Assembly: GCA_963710625.1 (NCBI GenBank)
Contig: CAVQBG010000001.1
Location: forward strand, 124,001 to 188,000
DNA: 64,000 nucleotides
Source: Sva-07 sp963710625
GTDB taxonomy: Bacteria > Actinomycetota > Acidimicrobiia > Acidimicrobiales > Ilumatobacteraceae
Reading direction: 5' to 3'
The notes under the pieces were generated by a model. The model was not told where the DNA came from. It did no database searches and was given only the letters and a program-made list of their open reading frames with translations. A program made the position numbers and the translations under genes. Below, one piece after another: positions 45,716-54,981 of the stretch. Position 1 is the stretch's first letter. Each line of letters opens with the position of its first letter.

Positions 45716-46369
45716 TCAGAGCCTGAGCTTCCGGGCGTGAAACGCCTCGGCAGCGCTGGTCGTGGAGCCGCATTCGATCGAGCGGAGGTTCATCAGTCCG
45801 CGGAACGTCTCGGGACGGAACCACGGCCTGCCCGACTGCGAACCGAAGTGTTGTGCAAGGAGCGTGACCTTGCGTTCCGCGATCTCGTCCGACAGCGGCA
45901 CGTAGACGTTGGGCTGACCCAGATCCCCCTCGTACTTCGGGATCTCGTACTCCAGGATCAGGTGATCGCGAAAGGTGTTCCACGTCAGTTCACCGACGGT
46001 GCGATGATCCTGGTGGTCGTCATGTCGGCGGTGTGTGAGCACCAGGTCCGGTCGTGGTCCCGTCTTGAGTTCTTCGAAGGCACGCTTGATGTCACTCCAC
46101 CACGTCGGGAAGTAGCTCTCTGCGAACCGGAACACTTCGACTTCCGACTGTGCCGCGGCGGCGAGGAAGTCCTGTGCGCTCGAGCGTGCTTCTGCGTCAC
46201 GACGGTCGTCAGCGGAGAACACCACCCACTGCACCGAGGAGCCCGGACGTTCGGACAGCAGACGCAGGATCGTGCCGCCACACCCGATCTCGATGTCGTC
46301 GCTGTGAGCACCGAGGCACAAGATGCGCAATGGAGCCGTCGGGTCACCGCCGAGCGACAGGTCGAGCAC
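45716..46369 (-). CDS. PIG-L/LmbE family deacetylase
   Basis: 217 residues from a GTG two bases after the preceding stop. The zinc motif reads LGAHSDDIEIGCGGTILR, with Ser where AHPDDxE is usual, then FSADDRRDAEARSSAQ and the metal-binding HRRHDDHQDHRTVGEL. PIG-L enzymes deacetylate N-acetyl sugars. In this neighbourhood it probably acts on a nucleotide sugar or lipid-linked sugar. The Pro to Ser change does not remove a metal ligand. Confidence 0.88.
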   Translation of the reverse strand: MLDLSLGGDPTAPLRILCLGAHSDDIEIGCGGTILRLLSERPGSSVQWVVFSADDRRDAEARSSAQDFLAAAAQSEVEVFRFAESYFPTWWSDIKRAFEELKTGPRPDLVLTHRRHDDHQDHRTVGELTWNTFRDHLILEYEIPKYEGDLGQPNVYVPLSDEIAERKVTLLAQHFGSQSGRPWFRPETFRGLMNLRSIECGSTTSAAEAFHARKLRL

Positions 46370-46371
46370 GA

Positions 46372-47606
46372 TCAGACGACCGTGGCTTCGGGAATGGGAA
46401 CGATGAACTTCGCTCCCCACTCCCTCACGTGTGCAAGCTGGCTGAGGATCTCATCCTTGAAGTTCCACGGCAGGATCAAGATGTAGTCGGGCTTGACCTC
46501 GTCGATTCGTTCGGGGGCATGAATGGGAATGTGGGTGCCCGGGAGGAACCGGCCCTGCTTGTAGGGATTGCGATCGACGGTGAAGTCGAGGAAGTCCGTG
46601 CGGATTCCGCAGTAGTTGAGCAAGGTGTTGCCCTTGCCGGGCGCTCCGTAGCCGACGATCGTCGCTCCGGAGCGCTTCAGGTCGATGAGCAGCTCGAGTA
46701 GTTTGCGCTTCGTTTCGCGGACGCGATCCTCGAAGCGCGTGTAGGTCTCGACGTCGCGAAATCCTGCGGCTTCCTCGCGGGCACGGAGTTCGAGCACTCG
46801 ATCGGAGACGGGGCGGCTCGAGTCCGCAGCGTGGCGCGCGTAGATGCGCAGCGACCCGCCATGGGTCCACAACTCCTCGACGTCATAGATCGTCATGCCG
46901 TGTCTGGCGAAGATCGCCTCGGAGCTGATGAGCGAGAAGTAGCAGAAGTGCTCGTGATAGATGGTGTCGAACTGGTTCTCGTCGAGCAGTCGCATCAGGT
47001 GGGGGAACTCGATCGTCACCGTCCCGGTTGGTGCCAGGATGTGCGGAATGCCGCCGACGAAGTCGTTCAGGTCCGGCACCTGGGCCAGAACGTTGTTCCC
47101 GAGGACGAGATCAGCGGAGAGCCCGTCCTCGGCGAGCTGTTTCGCCTTGTCGACCCCGAAGAAGGAGACGTCGGTCGGCACGCCCTTGCTCGACGGCCGT
47201 TCGGGCGACGTTGGCCGCCGGTTCGATGCCCAGACACGGGATGTTCTTCGACGCCACGTACTGCAGGAGGTAGCCGTCGTTGCTCGCGAGTTCCACGACC
47301 ATGCTCTCCGGCCCGAGCGCAAGGCGATCGGTGATCATGTCGACGTAGTCGCTCGCGTGCTTGCAGCCAGCTCGTGGAGAACGACGAGAAGTAGGCGTAT
47401 TCGGTGAAGATCTCGTCGGCCCCCACGTACTCGTTGAGTTGGACCAGAAGGCACTGGTGACAGGCCCAGACATTCAGGGGGAAGAACGGCTCCATCGAGT
47501 CGAGCTGCTCTGCGGCGAGGTAGCTCTCGCACAAGGGAGACATGCCGAGGTCGACCACCGGATACTGCAGCTGGGTGCCGCAGAAGCGGCACGGGAAAGC
47601 ACTCAT
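46372..47606 (-). pseudogene. NDP-sugar C-methyltransferase (NovU/TylCIII type), two frameshifts
   Basis: Reconstructed length about 411 residues in three domains: an N-terminal zinc-binding domain (CRFCGTQLQYPVVDLG, then CHQC), a SAM-binding domain (VVELASNDGYLLQY, LGIEPAANVA) and a C-terminal domain (YGAPGKGNTLLNYCGI, DRNPYKQGRFLPGTHIPI). The reading frame changes at an extra base near 47360 (WLQ to HASDYVDMI) and near 47188 (TAVE to KGVPTDVSF). Conservation is otherwise excellent. Members of this family add methyl branches to deoxysugars. It opens the minus-strand unit with the PIG-L, pyruvyl transferase and epimerase genes. The ATG has a TAGGTT -10 7 bases upstream. Confidence 0.85.
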
Positions 47607-47613
47607 GGTCGGG

Positions 47614-47619
47614 AACCTA
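47614..47619 (-). promoter_or_regulatory. -10 element of leaderless C-methyltransferase transcript
   Basis: On the minus strand TAGGTT is 7 bases from the ATG at 47606. With the TAGAGT on the other strand it forms a divergent promoter pair. Confidence 0.55.
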
Positions 47620-47725
47620 GGTGACGATGGACCATCATGGCAATCGAGACAGCAAGGCTCCGTCGCGGTGTCGCCCTGCGCTGTCGTGACCGTCGGACAC
47701 GGAGGTCCCTGCGACCAGACGTGGC

Positions 47726-47731
47726 TAGAGT
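47726..47731 (+). promoter_or_regulatory. -10 element of leaderless rfbC-like transcript
   Basis: TAGAGT ends 7 bases before the GTG at 47739. Confidence 0.55.
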
Positions 47732-47738
47732 CCGGATC

Positions 47739-48284
47739 GTGCGGATCCAGCCAACGGCTCTCGAGGGCGTGTTCCTCGTCGACCTCGAGCCGCACGTCGA
47801 CGAACGGGGCGCATTCTCCCGTACGTACTGCGAACGAGAGTTCGCCGCGGCGGGGCTCCCCACGTGGTATCCACAGTGCAACCTGTCGAGCAACCATCGA
47901 GCGTTCACGCTCCGGGGAATGCACTACAACGTGGCCCCGTTCGGAGAGTCGAAGCTGGTGCGGTGTGTGCGAGGAGCGATCCACGACGTCGTCGTCGATC
48001 TGCGGGGTGGTTCCCCCACGCGCATGCAGTCCTTCGGCGTCGAACTCAGCGCCGACAACGGCAAGGCGCTCTACATTCCCGGTGGGTTCGCACACGGATT
48101 TCTGACGTTGGTCGACTCCACCGATGTCTACTACCACATGGGGGACTTCTACCGGCCGGACGCAGCGCGGGGGTTTCGCTGGGACGACCCGACGGTGGCA
48201 ATCGACTGGCCGACGGCGCCGGTCGTGGTCTCGGACGTGGACTCGTCGTACCCTGACCTCGTCGAGTCGGCGGTGCGGGCCTGA
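47739..48284 (+). CDS. rfbC: dTDP-4-dehydrorhamnose 3,5-epimerase-like protein
   Basis: 181 residues, cupin fold. VRIQPTALEGVFLVDLEPHV opens the protein; SSNHRAFTLRGMHYNVAP contains the catalytic His region, followed by LVRCVRGAIHDVVVDLR, LYIPGGFAHGFLTL and YYHMGDFYRPD. The open frame begins upstream but the -10 fixes the GTG at 47739. Neighbouring cytidylyltransferase and C-methyltransferase suggest that the substrate may be a CDP- rather than dTDP-hexose, so the symbol is by homology only. Confidence 0.9.
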   Translation: MRIQPTALEGVFLVDLEPHVDERGAFSRTYCEREFAAAGLPTWYPQCNLSSNHRAFTLRGMHYNVAPFGESKLVRCVRGAIHDVVVDLRGGSPTRMQSFGVELSADNGKALYIPGGFAHGFLTLVDSTDVYYHMGDFYRPDAARGFRWDDPTVAIDWPTAPVVVSDVDSSYPDLVESAVRA

Positions 48285-48286
48285 AC

Positions 48287-49630
48287 ATGCCTCAGCTGGA
48301 ACCTTCGGTGCCTGATCTCGGCGAGGAGCTCATGGAACTCGTCGAGCGGCTCTTCCCCATCTGTCGAAGCATCACCGGGGACGGCTTGCGAGAGACCCTC
48401 CAGATTCTGGGTGAGTACGTGCCCATCGAGATTCGGGAGGTGCCGTCCGGTACGGAAGTGCTCGACTGGGTGGTGCCGCTCGAGTGGAACATCCGCGATG
48501 CGTACGTGGCGAACAGCTCAGGCGACCGGGTCATCGACTTCGCCGCGAGCAATCTCCACGTCGTCAGCTACAGCGTTCCGGTGCACGCGCGCATGTCGCT
48601 CGCCGAACTCCGACCGCACCTGCACAGCTTGCCGGACCATCCGAACCTCGTGCCGTACCGCACGTCGTACTACACGGAGTCGTGGGGATTCTGCCTCGCT
48701 CAGTCGCAACTCGACGACCTGCCGGAAGCCGACTACGACGTCCACATCGACTCCTCGCTCACACCCGGCTCGCTCACTTACGGCGAGATCGTGGTGCCCG
48801 GGCGCACGAACGACGAGATCCTGGTCTCGTCCCATGCCTGCCACCCATCGTTGTGCGACGACAACTTGACCGGGATCGCCGTCTCGTTGTTCCTTGCGAG
48901 GTCGCTGCTCGACGGACCACGGCCACGACACACATTCCGCTTCCTCTTCGCGCCCGGGACCATCGGGGCCATCACCTGGTTGGCCGAGCACCGCGATGTC
49001 GTCGACCGTGTCGTGCACGGCGTCACGTTGACGTGCCTGGGCGATGATCACCCGTTCACCTACAAGCGGACCGTGGACGGACGGGCGCCGATCGACGACT
49101 ACGCGGAGTATGTCTTGGAGGAGTCGGGCCGGGCCCACCAGGTGATCGACTACTTCCCCTACGGCTACGACGAACGACAGTACAACTCTCCCGGGTTTCG
49201 AATGCCTGTGGGTTCACTGATGCGTGGTCGGCACGGGATGTTCGACGAGTACCACACGTCCGCCGACAACCTCGACTTCGTCTCGGCCGATCGTATGGTG
49301 GAGTCCTTCGAGATTCTCTCGAGGGTGCTCACCGTCGCTGATCAGGATCGAGTGGTCGTCAACCTCGAACCCTTCGGTGAACCTCAGCTCGGCCGGCGCG
49401 GTCTGTACAGCGCTCTCGGCGGGTTGACCGTCGCTGATGCCCAGCTCGCGATGCTGTGGGTACTTGCGCTCGGCGACGGTGCGTGTTCGCTGTTCGAGAC
49501 CGCTCGACGGTCAGGCATCTCGTTCGATGCGATCATCGCCGCCGCCCGGGTCCTCGAAGACCACGGTCTCGTACGCGACATGAGAACTCAGCAGCAACCC
49601 GATCTCGGGCAAGGGGAGGAATTCGGATGA
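48287..49630 (+). CDS. DUF4910 aminopeptidase-like protein
   Basis: 447 residues. It contains the M28-like DUF4910 core with VSSHACHPSLCDDNLTGIAV (metal ligands His and Asp), FLFAPGTIGAITWL, FPYGYDERQYNSPGF and DEYHTSADNLDFV, then a C-terminal winged-helix segment (about 375-447). Proteins of this type recur in surface polysaccharide loci beside rfbC-like and cytidylyltransferase genes, but the reaction is unknown. Two bases separate it from the previous gene and it overlaps the next by ATGA. Confidence 0.85.
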   Translation: MPQLEPSVPDLGEELMELVERLFPICRSITGDGLRETLQILGEYVPIEIREVPSGTEVLDWVVPLEWNIRDAYVANSSGDRVIDFAASNLHVVSYSVPVHARMSLAELRPHLHSLPDHPNLVPYRTSYYTESWGFCLAQSQLDDLPEADYDVHIDSSLTPGSLTYGEIVVPGRTNDEILVSSHACHPSLCDDNLTGIAVSLFLARSLLDGPRPRHTFRFLFAPGTIGAITWLAEHRDVVDRVVHGVTLTCLGDDHPFTYKRTVDGRAPIDDYAEYVLEESGRAHQVIDYFPYGYDERQYNSPGFRMPVGSLMRGRHGMFDEYHTSADNLDFVSADRMVESFEILSRVLTVADQDRVVVNLEPFGEPQLGRRGLYSALGGLTVADAQLAMLWVLALGDGACSLFETARRSGISFDAIIAAARVLEDHGLVRDMRTQQQPDLGQGEEFG

Positions 49631-50403
49631 AAGTGGTCTTGTTCTGCGGTGGCATGGGGATGCGGCTTCGTGACTACTCCGACCAGATACCTAAACCTCT
49701 GGTTGAGGTTGGGGCCCGCCCCATCCTCTGGCACCTCATGAAGTACTACGCCCACTTCGGTCACACCGAGTTCATCCTGTGTCTCGGGCACGGAGCGACC
49801 AAGATCAAGGAGTTCTTCCTGACCTATGACGAGTGTGCCTCCAACGACTTCGTCTACTCCGAGGGCGGCGACCGGGTCGACTTGCTGCGGACGGACATTC
49901 ACGACTGGACGATCACATTCGTCGATACCGGGCTCAAGTCCAACATCGGCGACCGTCTGCGACTCGTCAGAGAACACCTCGGCGACGATGACATGTTCCT
50001 GGCGAACTACGCCGACGGGCTCTCGGACCTCGACCTCGATCAGTACGTCCGCGACTTCACCGAGCGTGGGAACACGGCGACGTTCCTGAGCGTTCCGGCG
50101 CCGCACACCTTTCACATCGTTCACGCCGAAGCCGACGGACATGTCACGGCACTGGAACACATCGGTGACTCACGGGTGCGAATCAACGCGGGCTTCTTTG
50201 CGTTCCGGCGTGAGATCTTCGATGCCATGGAGCCGGGCGAGGAACTCGTGCTCGAGCCGTTCGGCCGATTGATCCGCGATCGTGAACTGATCGCTGTCCC
50301 CTACGACGGGTTCTGGCAGAACATGGACACCTTCAAGGACAAGGTGTTGCTCGACGAGATCGTTGCGGCTGGGGAGCCGCCGTGGCAGGTGTGGAGCCAG
50401 TGA
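49627..50403 (+). CDS. rfbF: Glucose-1-phosphate cytidylyltransferase
   Basis: 258 residues. Nucleotidyltransferase motifs VVLFCGGMGMRLRDYSDQIP and KPLVEVGARPILWHLMKYY match RfbF, followed by FLANYADGLSDLDL, INAGFFAFRREIFD and the C-terminal YDGFWQNMDTFKDK. It makes CDP-glucose, the precursor of 3,6-dideoxy and branched sugars. No adjacent CDP-glucose 4,6-dehydratase was identified with certainty; the SDR at 43.4 kb or one outside the window could supply it. Confidence 0.93.
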   Translation: MKVVLFCGGMGMRLRDYSDQIPKPLVEVGARPILWHLMKYYAHFGHTEFILCLGHGATKIKEFFLTYDECASNDFVYSEGGDRVDLLRTDIHDWTITFVDTGLKSNIGDRLRLVREHLGDDDMFLANYADGLSDLDLDQYVRDFTERGNTATFLSVPAPHTFHIVHAEADGHVTALEHIGDSRVRINAGFFAFRREIFDAMEPGEELVLEPFGRLIRDRELIAVPYDGFWQNMDTFKDKVLLDEIVAAGEPPWQVWSQ

Positions 50404-50413
50404 TGTCGTGATC

Positions 50414-50461
50414 CTCCGCCGGACCGGCCGGCGTCGACGCTGACGCCTGCCGTCGGCGGAG
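50414..50461 (+). terminator. possible hairpins after rfbF
   Basis: An inner 6-bp GC stem with a 5-base loop (50417-50433) and an alternative outer 8-bp stem (50414-50421 with 50454-50461) lie 10-60 bases after the rfbF stop. There is no T-run. Confidence 0.35.
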
Positions 50462-50494
50462 AATGCCAGCTCACGGCGACGTTTCGTCATGGAG

Positions 50495-50523
50495 TTGTAA
50501 TACTGTCATGATTCTGTCATACT
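50495..50523 (+). promoter_or_regulatory. Sigma-70-like promoter of modular protein A
   Basis: TTGTAA (50495-50500) and CATACT (50518-50523) are 17 bases apart in an AT-rich patch. Transcription would start near 50530 and give a leader of about 105 bases. Two close repeats of CTGTCAT lie within the spacer and just before the -10. A second pair of direct repeats, GTGTCCTGTCTG, lies in the leader. Confidence 0.45.
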
Positions 50524-50603
50524 CGCCGAAGTCAGCTCACGCTGGGTGTTCGTGGTTCCGTCCGCGGGCGTGCCGAGTGGGTGAGTGTCCTGTCTGAGTC
50601 AGT

Positions 50604-51797
50604 GTCCTGTCTGTAGTGCGAAGAGGTTCCCCCCATGATCGTGTCCAGAAGGTTTCGTGCAGTTCTCGTGGTTGTCGCGTTGGCGGTGGTCGTGGTCGGT
50701 TCACGCAGCGAGTCGTCGCCGGCTGTTGCTGCGCCGGCGCAGGTTGTGCAGGCGTTGAGCAGCAATCAGGTGTTTCCGGTGCAGGTCGGTGGTCAGGCGG
50801 GTGTTCCTGCTGATGCGTCTGCGGCTCAGTTGCAGTTGACGGTGACTGGTACTGGTCAGGATGGGTTCTTGACGGCGTTCCCGTGTGGGTCACCGCAGCC
50901 GAACGCGTCGGTGCTCGAATTTTCAGCGTGGTGACACTCGTACGAACCTCTCGATGGTCAAGCTCGGTACCGGCGGGTCGGTGTGTGTGTACACGAGCGC
51001 TCCGGTGGAGTTGATCGTCGATGTCGTCGGTTGGACGGGTCGGTCGGCGCCGTGGGTGTCGATCAATCCGGCGCGTGTCACCGACACTCGGCGTCTGCCG
51101 GGGGGTACTCCGACTGTTGCGGCCGGCTCGATCGTTCGGGTGCCGGTCAGCGCGGCGTCCGAGGTCGATGCTGCAGCGACTGCAGCTGCGATCAATGTCA
51201 CCGCTGTCGATGCACAGGCTGCAGGCTTTCTGACGGTGTTTCCGTGTGGTACTGCGGTTCCGGTCGCGTCGAACGTCAATTTCCAGGCGGCCACGGCCAC
51301 GGCGAATGCGGTGATCACTGGTTTGGTCTCGGGGGAGGTGTGCATCTACACGTCGGCGACCGTGAACATCATCGTTGATGTGATGGGTTGGACGTCGACG
51401 TCGGGTGCAGTGACCGGTGTCGTGCCCCAGCGTGTGGCCGACACCCGGCAAGGGCAGGGCGGAACGCGCCTGCCGGCAGGCACCAGCCGTGCGGTGAACG
51501 TGGGGCGGCCATCGACCGCAGGTGCTGTTGCGGCACTCAATGTGACGGCCGCGGACAGCAAGGCTGGCAGCTTCCTCACCGTTCACGCCTGTAATGGCGC
51601 TCGGCCGAACACCTCCAATGTGAACGTGACGGCCAGCGGGACGTCCAGCGGCCTGGTGTTGATCGCTCCGGATGCTGCCGGAAACGTGTGCGTCTACTCG
51701 TACGAGGCGACCGACCTGGTGGTCGACTTGAACGGTTGGATGAACCCGTCGTCGGGGTACCGGCCCGTGACGCCCAAGCGACTCGTCGACACCCGCC
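50604..51797 (+). repeat. Direct repeat, left copy (N-terminal module of A)
   Basis: 1194 bases, matching 52822-54015 at a constant offset of 2218 with only two differences noticed by eye (near 50703 and 51106). It starts 31 bases before the start codon and ends in the last DTR motif, where A and B diverge. Confidence 0.92.
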
Positions 51798-52771
51798 AAC
51801 CCCTCCCACCTCCCGCCACCCCGACTTCATATCCGAATGTGGCCTCGGGTGTGAGCGTCGCGTCGTGGTTGACGTCCGGCGAAGGGATCCCGGCGTCGTC
51901 GGCGTCGGAGCCGTCGGGGAACTTCCGGACGTTCTGCGAGATGTCACACCTCAGCTACGACGATCCGATCGTGTATCCGGGCCAGCCCGGTGCGTCGCAT
52001 CTGCACATGTTCTTCGGCAACACCCTCGCCGACGCGAACAGCACCTATCAGTCCCTGCGCACGACCGGGTCGAGCACCTGCCAGGGAGGACCGCTCAACC
52101 GCAGCGCCTACTGGATGCCCGCCATCCACAACGCGGCGGGCAAGGTTGTCGCACCCGAGTACCTCAACGTGTACTACAAGGGCAACGGCACCAAGAGCGG
52201 GATCAGCAACATCCTCACCAACCCCAACGGGCTGCGGATGATCGCCGGCTACAACGCTGCCAACCCGGGCGCGATCCGAGGCGAGTGGTCGTGCAACAAC
52301 GGCGCCAAGAGCACCACGGTGCCCGCCTGCGGCAACGGCCAGACACTGAGTGTCGAGCTGCGGTTCCCGATGTGCTGGAACGGCCGTGATCTCGATTCGG
52401 CCGACCATCGCAGCCACATGGCCTACGGCACCGGCGGCGCCGGTTGGATCACCGCCCAGGGCGGTTGCCCGGCCACCCATCCGTTCCATCTGCCCGAGTA
52501 CACCCTGATCGCGGTGTTCACCGCCGACGGCAACAGCCAGAACTGGTATGCGGCCTCTGACCGGATGCCGGGCATGCCGGCACAGCCCAACGGGTCGACG
52601 TATCACGCCGACTGGTTCGGTGCCTGGGAGAACTCGATCCAGGACACCTGGACCCAGGAGTGCATCCGAGAGATGCGCAACTGCGTCTGGGGCGAACTCG
52701 GCGACGGCACCCGTCTCCCGGATCGGGCAGAGTACACGGGTCCCACACTCCTGGACCCGCCCCCACGCTGA
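50635..52771 (+). pseudogene. Modular secreted protein A: three DTR beta domains plus DUF1996, one frameshift
   Basis: Opens MIVSRRFRAVLVVVALAVVVV, a signal peptide, after GAAGAGG. Domain 1 stops at a TGA (50932-50934) unless one extra base at 50917 is skipped: NASVLEFSAW versus NASVL followed by NFQRGDTRTNL. Domains 2 and 3 start PARVTDTRR and PQRVADTRQ and share AGFLTVFPCG-type and IIVDVMGW-type strands. The C-terminal 310 residues are a DUF1996 domain with the HLHMFFG motif (ASHLHMFFGNTLAD). Reconstructed length about 712. DUF1996 is common in secreted fungal and actinobacterial proteins, function unknown. No wall anchor is present. Confidence 0.8.
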
Positions 52772-52772
52772 C
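51877..52772 (+). repeat. Inverted repeat, left copy (DUF1996 module of A)
   Basis: About 896 bases matching 60545-61440 in reverse orientation (paired coordinates sum to 113317) with few substitutions. The match ends one base after the stop codon. Weaker similarity extends left to about 51846. Confidence 0.9.
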
Positions 52773-52821
52773 GCCAACCATCCCGTCCACGCCACCATCC
52801 CGTCCACGCCAACCAGCTGAC
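52772..52821 (+). repeat. Short tandem repeat between A and B
   Basis: CCATCCCGTCCACGCCA occurs twice in tandem with slight variation directly after the A stop, and a third partial unit follows. The 81-base gap between A and B contains no -10 of the type seen before A, so B may be read from the A promoter. Confidence 0.55.
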
Positions 52822-54015
52822 GTCCTGTCTGTAGTGCGAAGAGGTTCCCCCCATGATCGTGTCCAGAAGGTTTCGTGCAGTTCTCGTGGTTGTCGCGTTG
52901 GCGGTGGTCGTGGTCGGTTCGCGCAGCGAGTCGTCGCCGGCTGTTGCTGCGCCGGCGCAGGTTGTGCAGGCGTTGAGCAGCAATCAGGTGTTTCCGGTGC
53001 AGGTCGGTGGTCAGGCGGGTGTTCCTGCTGATGCGTCTGCGGCTCAGTTGCAGTTGACGGTGACTGGTACTGGTCAGGATGGGTTCTTGACGGCGTTCCC
53101 GTGTGGGTCACCGCAGCCGAACGCGTCGGTGCTCGAATTTTCAGCGTGGTGACACTCGTACGAACCTCTCGATGGTCAAGCTCGGTACCGGCGGGTCGGT
53201 GTGTGTGTACACGAGCGCTCCGGTGGAGTTGATCGTCGATGTCGTCGGTTGGACGGGTCGGTCGGCGCCGTGGGTGTCGATCAATCCGGCGCGTGTCACC
53301 GACACTCGGCGTCTGCCGGGGGGAACTCCGACTGTTGCGGCCGGCTCGATCGTTCGGGTGCCGGTCAGCGCGGCGTCCGAGGTCGATGCTGCAGCGACTG
53401 CAGCTGCGATCAATGTCACCGCTGTCGATGCACAGGCTGCAGGCTTTCTGACGGTGTTTCCGTGTGGTACTGCGGTTCCGGTCGCGTCGAACGTCAATTT
53501 CCAGGCGGCCACGGCCACGGCGAATGCGGTGATCACTGGTTTGGTCTCGGGGGAGGTGTGCATCTACACGTCGGCGACCGTGAACATCATCGTTGATGTG
53601 ATGGGTTGGACGTCGACGTCGGGTGCAGTGACCGGTGTCGTGCCCCAGCGTGTGGCCGACACCCGGCAAGGGCAGGGCGGAACGCGCCTGCCGGCAGGCA
53701 CCAGCCGTGCGGTGAACGTGGGGCGGCCATCGACCGCAGGTGCTGTTGCGGCACTCAATGTGACGGCCGCGGACAGCAAGGCTGGCAGCTTCCTCACCGT
53801 TCACGCCTGTAATGGCGCTCGGCCGAACACCTCCAATGTGAACGTGACGGCCAGCGGGACGTCCAGCGGCCTGGTGTTGATCGCTCCGGATGCTGCCGGA
53901 AACGTGTGCGTCTACTCGTACGAGGCGACCGACCTGGTGGTCGACTTGAACGGTTGGATGAACCCGTCGTCGGGGTACCGGCCCGTGACGCCCAAGCGAC
54001 TCGTCGACACCCGCC
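52822..54015 (+). repeat. Direct repeat, right copy (N-terminal module of B)
   Basis: Same 1194 bases as 50604-51797, including the frame-breaking base (53135 here). Recombination between the copies would delete 2218 bases and fuse the A start to the B end. Confidence 0.92.
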
Positions 54016-54914
54016 CACCCCTCCCATCTCCCACCCCCACCCCCACCCCACCTCCCGCCACCGGAACAGCTGGCGCACCCTCGTTCGGTGGGTGCGCTGT
54101 CTTTCCCTCGACGTACGCGTTCAACAGCCCGATCGCCTCGCTGCCGGCACGGCCGGAGTCGGCAGCGGTGATCGCGAAGACCAACCAGACCGGCAACTCT
54201 TCGAAGCTCCAGTTCGCGTTCTGGTCCAACCCTGCGTCGGGAATGCATCCGATCGTGGTACCCGCCTCGCAACCGCTGGTCCCGATCACCTACGACCAAT
54301 ACCCTCAGGAGAGCGATCCTGGGCCCTTCCCGATCCCGCTGAACGCACCACAGGAGGACAACGGCGACAAGCACATCATCGTTGTCCAGCAGGGCACCTG
54401 CCAGCTCTACGAACTGTGGGCGACGCATCGTTCCACGAACGGTTGGTATGCGGGCACCGGCGCGAAGTGGGATCTGAACACCAGTAGCACCCGACCGCCC
54501 CGATGGACATCCGCTGATGCGGCCGGACTACCGATTCTCCCTGGACTGTTGCGGTACGAGGAGGTCGCCAGCGGGCGCATCGATCATGCCTTGCGCATGA
54601 TCGTCGGCGTCGGCCGTCGAGCCGTCGTCGCACCCGCGACGCACTTCGTCGGTTCCGATGACCCGCTGCTGCTTCCGATGGGTGCTCGACTGCGTCTCCG
54701 GTCCGACTTCGACACCAGTCGGTTCACCGGACAGTCGAAGGTCATCGTCGAAGCTTTGAAGACCTACGGTCTGATCGTCGCCGACAACGGGCCCAACTGG
54801 ATGATTTCGGGAGTCGGCGACTCGCGCTGGGACGACGCGAACATGGACCAGATTCGCAACATCTCGGCCTCTGATCTCGTGTACGTCGACAATGGACCGG
54901 TGGTGCTGCCGTAG
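52853..54914 (+). pseudogene. Modular secreted protein B: three DTR beta domains plus a different C-terminal domain, one frameshift
   Basis: The first 387 residues are those of A, with the same extra base (53135) and the same early TGA (53150-53152). After a Pro/Thr linker the C-terminal 290 residues differ: FAFWSNPASGMHPIVVP, KHIIVVQQGTCQLYELWATH, GLPILPGLLRYEEVASGRID, and a final helical part with VIVEALKTYGLIVADNGPNW. This domain recurs in secreted proteins of soil bacteria but I cannot name its function. Reconstructed length about 687. Confidence 0.78.
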
Positions 54915-54969
54915 GTCCGCGTCCGCTGGCTCGGAAGGCGTCGTGGACGCGAAGTCGTCCTCCAAGGGG

Positions 54970-54975
54970 TAGCCT
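54970..54975 (+). promoter_or_regulatory. -10 element of leaderless Gfo/Idh transcript
   Basis: TAGCCT ends 6 bases before the GTG at 54982. Confidence 0.5.
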
Positions 54976-54981
54976 GCCCTC

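Noticed and set aside
52518..54428. Long minus-strand frames opposite modules A and B
   Set aside because: They repeat because the sense DNA repeats, and show no signal peptide or domain.
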